From Deltaproteobacteria bacterium (GTDB lineage Bacteria > Desulfobacterota > Binatia > Binatales > Binataceae), in contig JAKAVN010000014.1 of assembly GCA_021827495.1 (NCBI GenBank), positions 1 through 41,616 on the forward strand: a DNA stretch of 41,616 nt, given 5' to 3'. The position numbers and the translations under genes are program-made. Every line of letters begins with the position of its first letter. The stretch's first letter is position 1. Below are positions 37,606 to 41,616 of this stretch, in pieces. Under the pieces are notes generated by a model. The model was not told where the DNA came from. It saw nothing but the letters and a program-made list of their open reading frames with translations, and did not search any database.

Positions 37606-38643
37606 ATGTACGTACTCGATAACGGCACCCGTTTCGTCATCCCGCGCACCGAGATGACCTATCCTGGCCACAACATGAAACTCCATCAGACCGCCGCTGA
37701 CGCCGTGAAGGCCCCGGTGGACCATGTGATGGCGGATTTCGAGGACGCCTGCCCTTACGAGTTCAAGGGCCTTAAGAGCCACAAGGTGATGGTCGAGGCG
37801 CTGAACACGCTCGACTTCGGCCGCAAGGTGGTCACGGTGCGGCCCAACAATATCCACTCGCCGTTCTTCAAGGGCGACATGGAGGCGGTGGTGCTGGGCG
37901 CGCCCAACCGTTTCCACGGCATCATGCTGCCCAAGACGCGCGGTCCCGAGGAAATCCGCGAGGTCTCGCGCCTGCTCGACGAACTCGAAAAGCGCGGCGG
38001 ATGGAAGTACAAGATTCAGATCGAGTCGCTGGTCGAGACGCCGCAGGCGCTGATCAACGCCTACGACATCGCGACCGCCTCCGAGCGGATGTGCGGTCTG
38101 GTCTTCGGCATCGCCGACTTCGCCGCCAACCTCGGGGTGCGCGAGATCGTCGAGAACCAGAACCAGAACTTCCATTACGCCAAGCAATCGATGGTAGTCG
38201 CGGCCAAGGCCGCCGGACTGCACGCGATCGACAACGTTTACCTGCGGCTGTGGCGCAAGGAGGACTCGCCCGAGCGGGTGGCCCAACTGCAACGCGGCCT
38301 GCGCGAGAAGAACGTCGGCGCGGCCAACCTCGGGATGGACGGCACCTGGGTCATCCATCCGCAACAGGCCGAAATCGCCAACGCCTGCTACACGCCGAGC
38401 TCCGAGCAGGTCGAGGACGCGCGCCGCGTGGTGACGCTCTACCATCAGAAGGGCGGCGGCTCGATGGCGGATCCCAAGAGCGGCGAGATGATCGACGAAG
38501 CGACGATCAAGATTGCGCTGATGGACCTTGCCAAGGGCGCGCAGGCAGGGATCGTCAGCGAAAAGGAGCTCAAGGAGTGGTCGGCCAAGAGCCGCTCGAT
38601 CACCGGCTACGACATCCTGGAATTCATGCGCCGCGTGGTGTAG
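37606..38643 (+). CDS. HpcH/HpaI aldolase / citrate lyase family (malyl-CoA/beta-methylmalyl-CoA lyase-like)
   Basis: 345 aa; VDHVMADFEDACPYEFKG, RPNNIHSPFF, IMLPKTRGPEEI, IQIESLVETPQALINAYDIATASERMCGLVFGIADFAANLG, GTWVIHPQQAEIAN. Confidence 0.9.
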   Translation: MYVLDNGTRFVIPRTEMTYPGHNMKLHQTAADAVKAPVDHVMADFEDACPYEFKGLKSHKVMVEALNTLDFGRKVVTVRPNNIHSPFFKGDMEAVVLGAPNRFHGIMLPKTRGPEEIREVSRLLDELEKRGGWKYKIQIESLVETPQALINAYDIATASERMCGLVFGIADFAANLGVREIVENQNQNFHYAKQSMVVAAKAAGLHAIDNVYLRLWRKEDSPERVAQLQRGLREKNVGAANLGMDGTWVIHPQQAEIANACYTPSSEQVEDARRVVTLYHQKGGGSMADPKSGEMIDEATIKIALMDLAKGAQAGIVSEKELKEWSAKSRSITGYDILEFMRRVV

Positions 38644-38664
38644 CGGCGCGAGCGCGATTGTTTC

Positions 38665-39483
38665 TTAATGCCGATCGACCGCGCGGTAGCGCGCCGCCAC
38701 CACGTCCCAATCGATATGCTCAACGAAGCGCGCGATGTACTTCGCGCGATCAGGATAGTTGAGCAGGTAGGCGTGCGAGGCCACGTCGCAGACCACCAGC
38801 GGATTGGCGCCCACCCAGCCCCCGGCGTCGCCCTCGCCTGCCGGCAGGTTGTGCCATCGATCGTCGTAGGGATCGTACACCAGGATCGCCCAGGTCTGCG
38901 CGATCCGCGCGCACTCGATGAAGTCCGCGCGCCAGCTCTCGATTGAGCCCATGTGCTCGTTGAGGTTGTCGAGCACGTAGCGCGGCGGCCTCGTCGGTTT
39001 CACCGCCAGGTTGCGGAAATAAAATTCGTGCAGCAGCACGGAGTTCGCCGCTTCGATCTGCTGGCGGCGGATCAGGCCGTAATCGTTGCCCTGGGCGGCA
39101 TCGCGCGCCATCGTGGCGAGCACCCGTTCGGCCACCACCAGGCGCTGGAAGTCGCGGCGATAGGCCTCGCAGTTCTGCGCCAGTTGGTCGTGCGAGAGAA
39201 AGCCGAGAATCTCCGGATGCGGCAGCGCCATCGGCTTGCGCGGCTGAAATCCCGCCTCGCCCTTGAGCAGACCCTCGTTGCTGAGGCCGCTTTCCGGCGG
39301 CGCAGCCGGCAGTGCGGCCGCGGCGCGGGAAATTCCGTTCGCCGCGGCGGCCGCGCCGAGCGTGATTGCCGCGCCCAGAAGCTCACGCCGGCCGACGCCG
39401 CGTCCGGTCGCCCAACCGGCTTCGCCGCCAGGTGCGTAGCGGGCTTCGCCCTTCTGTAGCTGACGGGCTTCGCCCTTTTTCAC
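38665..39483 (-). CDS. Tat-exported Fe/Mn superoxide dismutase-like protein
   Basis: GTG start (39483) overlaps argC stop (GTGA). Tat-like GRRELLGAAITLGAAAA; LLHEFYFRNLAV, WAILVYDPYDDRW, DVASHAYLLNYPDRAKYIARFVEHIDWDVVAARY. Confidence 0.8.
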   Translation of the reverse strand: MKKGEARQLQKGEARYAPGGEAGWATGRGVGRRELLGAAITLGAAAAANGISRAAAALPAAPPESGLSNEGLLKGEAGFQPRKPMALPHPEILGFLSHDQLAQNCEAYRRDFQRLVVAERVLATMARDAAQGNDYGLIRRQQIEAANSVLLHEFYFRNLAVKPTRPPRYVLDNLNEHMGSIESWRADFIECARIAQTWAILVYDPYDDRWHNLPAGEGDAGGWVGANPLVVCDVASHAYLLNYPDRAKYIARFVEHIDWDVVAARYRAVDRH

Positions 39484-40538
39484 GGCACGGCGGCCGCGCC
39501 CAGCAGTCCGGCCGCCTCGTCGTGTCCCAGCATCAGGTTGAGATCCTGGATCGCCTGGCCGGCCGCGCCCTTGCCGAGATTGTCGATCGCGGTCAGCACG
39601 CACAGCGTCTGCGAGCGGCGCTCGAGCACGAAGCCGAGTTCACAAAAGTTGGTGGCGCGGACGTTTTTCAACTCGGGCAACTCACCCGGCTTGAGCAGGC
39701 GCACGAAGCGCGACTTGGCAAAGGCCGCCTCGAAGGCCGCGCGCACGTCTTCCTCGGTGGTGCCGGCACGCGGGCGCATGAAGATGGAGCTTAGAATGCC
39801 GCGGGTGACGGGCAACAGGTGCGGCACGAACATCACCGCGACCTCGCGTCCGAGGGTGAAGCCGATCTCCTGCTCCATCTCGGGCACGTGGCGATGGTTG
39901 CCGACTTTGTAGGCGCGGAAGTTTTCGTTGACCTCGGCGAAGAGCTGGTCGATTTGCGCCGCGCGGCGCGCCCCGGTGGTCCCCGACTTGGCGTCGATCA
40001 CGATCGACGCCGGGTCGACCAGGTCGCGCCGGATGAGCGGCAGCACGCCGAGCAGCGCGCCCGTCGGATAGCATCCCGGCACCGCCACCAGCCGCGCCTC
40101 GCGCAATTCATGGCGATGGAACTCGGCCAAGCCGTAAACCGCTTCCTTCAGCAGCGCGGGCGCCGGATGCTCGGCGCCGTAGGTCTGCCGGTACTGGGCG
40201 GGATCCTTGAGCCGGAAATCGGCCGAAAGATCGACGATCTTAAGCCCGGCCGCAGCCAGCTCGGCGAGCAGCGCCGCACCGACCCGCTCGGGCAAACACG
40301 ACATCACGACTTCGGCGCGCCCGGCGACCAGATCGGCGCGCAGTTCCTCGAACGGCGGCAGATCGATCCCGGCCAGATGGCGATAGACTTCGGCCACCTC
40401 GCGCCCGGCGTAATGCTCGGAGGTGAGCACGCTCAGCTCGACGAATGGGTGCCCGGCCAGGATGCGCACCGCCTCGATACCCGAATAGCCGGACGCTCCC
40501 AGCACCGCTACCTTGATCTTGCTGCGCGACGACACCAT
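39480..40538 (-). CDS. argC: N-acetyl-gamma-glutamyl-phosphate reductase
   Basis: KIKVAVLGASGYSGIEAVRILAGHP; VAVPGCYPTGALLGVLPLIR; DAKSGTTGARRAAQ; HRHVPEMEQEIG. Upstream ATG at 40550 also possible. Confidence 0.95.
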   Translation of the reverse strand: MVSSRSKIKVAVLGASGYSGIEAVRILAGHPFVELSVLTSEHYAGREVAEVYRHLAGIDLPPFEELRADLVAGRAEVVMSCLPERVGAALLAELAAAGLKIVDLSADFRLKDPAQYRQTYGAEHPAPALLKEAVYGLAEFHRHELREARLVAVPGCYPTGALLGVLPLIRRDLVDPASIVIDAKSGTTGARRAAQIDQLFAEVNENFRAYKVGNHRHVPEMEQEIGFTLGREVAVMFVPHLLPVTRGILSSIFMRPRAGTTEEDVRAAFEAAFAKSRFVRLLKPGELPELKNVRATNFCELGFVLERRSQTLCVLTAIDNLGKGAAGQAIQDLNLMLGHDEAAGLLGAAAVP

Positions 40539-40721
40539 CGGAACCCCCACCCTCCTTGCCGTGTGTGGATAACGCCTGGCCGATGCAACCGCTTAGCTGT
40601 TGCCTAATGACCTAGCACTAACGCGCGATGCGAACCAGTTGGGCCGGCGCGCAAGGCGGCAAAAACAGCCATGCGCCCGGCTGCGAAAAGCGCATCCCGC
40701 GCCAGCGCGCCGCGGCGTGTC

Positions 40722-41120
40722 TTAGCGCTTGGAGTATTGAGGACGCTTGCGGGCCTTGTGGCGGCCGTACTTCTTGCGCTCGACCTCGCGCGGGTCGCGC
40801 GTAAGCATCCCGCCCTTGCGCAATGCCGGGCGCAGCGCCTCGGAGGCGACGACTAGCGCGCGCGAGATGCCGTGGCGCACGGCCTCGGCCTGCGCCGCGA
40901 TCCCGCCGCCGCGGACGCTGACGATCACGTCATAGTGGCCCTTGGTCTCGGTGAGTTCGAAGGGTTCGAGGATTTTCATGCGCGAGGTGTCGCGCGGAAA
41001 GTAGACCTCGAGCGCGCGCTCGTTGACACTGATGTTGCCGCTGCCGGGCGCCAGCCGCACCCGCGCGATCGCGCTCTTGCGCTTGCCGACCGTCCAGATT
41101 TCCGCCTTCTTGTCTGCCAT
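40722..41120 (-). CDS. rpsI: 30S ribosomal protein S9
   Basis: WTVGKRKSAIARVRLAPGSGNISVNERALEVYFP; VRGGGIAAQAEAVRHGISRALV; RKKYGRHKARKRPQYSKR*. Confidence 0.98.
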   Translation of the reverse strand: MADKKAEIWTVGKRKSAIARVRLAPGSGNISVNERALEVYFPRDTSRMKILEPFELTETKGHYDVIVSVRGGGIAAQAEAVRHGISRALVVASEALRPALRKGGMLTRDPREVERKKYGRHKARKRPQYSKR

Positions 41121-41154
41121 CTCGTCTCGTTCCCCGTTGAGCGCGCTTGCCTGC

Positions 41155-41601
41155 TCAGACCTTCATCTGATGGGGCTGCTGGGCGGCATGCGGATGATCC
41201 GCTCCGCGATAAATCTTGAGCTTGGTGAAGAGCCGCCGTCCAAGCCGATTCTTGGGCAGCATCCCGCGCACCGCCGCCTCGAGCAGCCGCTCGGGCCGGG
41301 TCTCCATCAGGCGCGCCGCGGTGGTCGAGCGCACGCCGCCGGGATAGCCGGTGTGGCGGCTGTAAACCTTGCCCTCGAGCTTGGCACCGGTAAGGCGCAC
41401 CTTGCCGGCATTGATGATGATGACGAAATCGCCGGCGTCCTGGTGGGGCGTGTAGTCGGGGCGATGCTTGCCGCGGAGCACGCTGGCCGCGCGCGTCGCG
41501 ACGCGGCCCAGCGGCCGCTCGCTGGCGTCGATCAGCACCCAACGCCGGTCACGCAGCGCATTCTCGTGCGAAACGCTTCTGGTCTGTTCGCTCAGCTTCA
41601 A
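41155..41601 (-). CDS. rplM: 50S ribosomal protein L13
   Basis: WVLIDASERPLGRVATRAASVLRGKHRPDYTPHQDAGDFVIIINAGKVRLTGAKLEGKVYSRHTGYPGG; AVRGMLPKNRLGRRLFTKLKIY. Confidence 0.97.
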   Translation of the reverse strand: MKLSEQTRSVSHENALRDRRWVLIDASERPLGRVATRAASVLRGKHRPDYTPHQDAGDFVIIINAGKVRLTGAKLEGKVYSRHTGYPGGVRSTTAARLMETRPERLLEAAVRGMLPKNRLGRRLFTKLKIYRGADHPHAAQQPHQMKV

Positions 41602-41616
41602 CCATTCACCGTTCGT

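Overview
High-GC Gram-negative bacterial window (lpxD, ADP-heptose-type heptosyltransferase, TolC). Gene order and the mix of flavoenzymes and CoA enzymes suggest a Binatota/Desulfobacterota-like or similar uncultured lineage; that placement is inference only. Housekeeping blocks: mnmA-cysteine desulfurase, lhr, thiO, a Cys/Met-metabolism PLP enzyme, rplM-rpsI-argC. Between them is an accessory catabolic and redox region: two Old Yellow Enzyme (OYE)/2,4-dienoyl-CoA-reductase-type flavoproteins, an LLM (F420/FMN) oxidoreductase, acyl-CoA dehydrogenase, enoyl-CoA hydratase, SnoaL-like protein, CMD/AhpD-like protein, an orphan NtrC-type regulator, HCCA-isomerase/DsbA-like protein, fused FAD/Fe-S oxidoreductase, cytochrome c, MDR dehydrogenase, HpcH/HpaI lyase and an Fe/Mn-SOD-like protein. 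The most interesting signal is a CMD/AhpD-like gene (26284-26868) interrupted by one in-frame UGA exactly at the second Cys of the usual CxxC. A perfect 8-bp hairpin follows with geometry resembling a bacterial SECIS element, making it a candidate selenoprotein; a competing decay/indel explanation is given. Other notable signals: lhr with a single in-frame amber codon; duplicated small lipoproteins carrying a conserved 4-codon upstream mini-ORF (MKYR*/VKYR*); relics of OYE and LLM genes on either side of the NtrC-type regulator; an OYE paralog missing one Fe-S cysteine; an SOD-like protein lacking the N-terminal His ligand; several strong hairpins and repeats. Long overlapping antisense ORFs are regarded as GC-driven shadow ORFs. 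No rRNA, tRNA, CRISPR array or transposase was recognised by eye.
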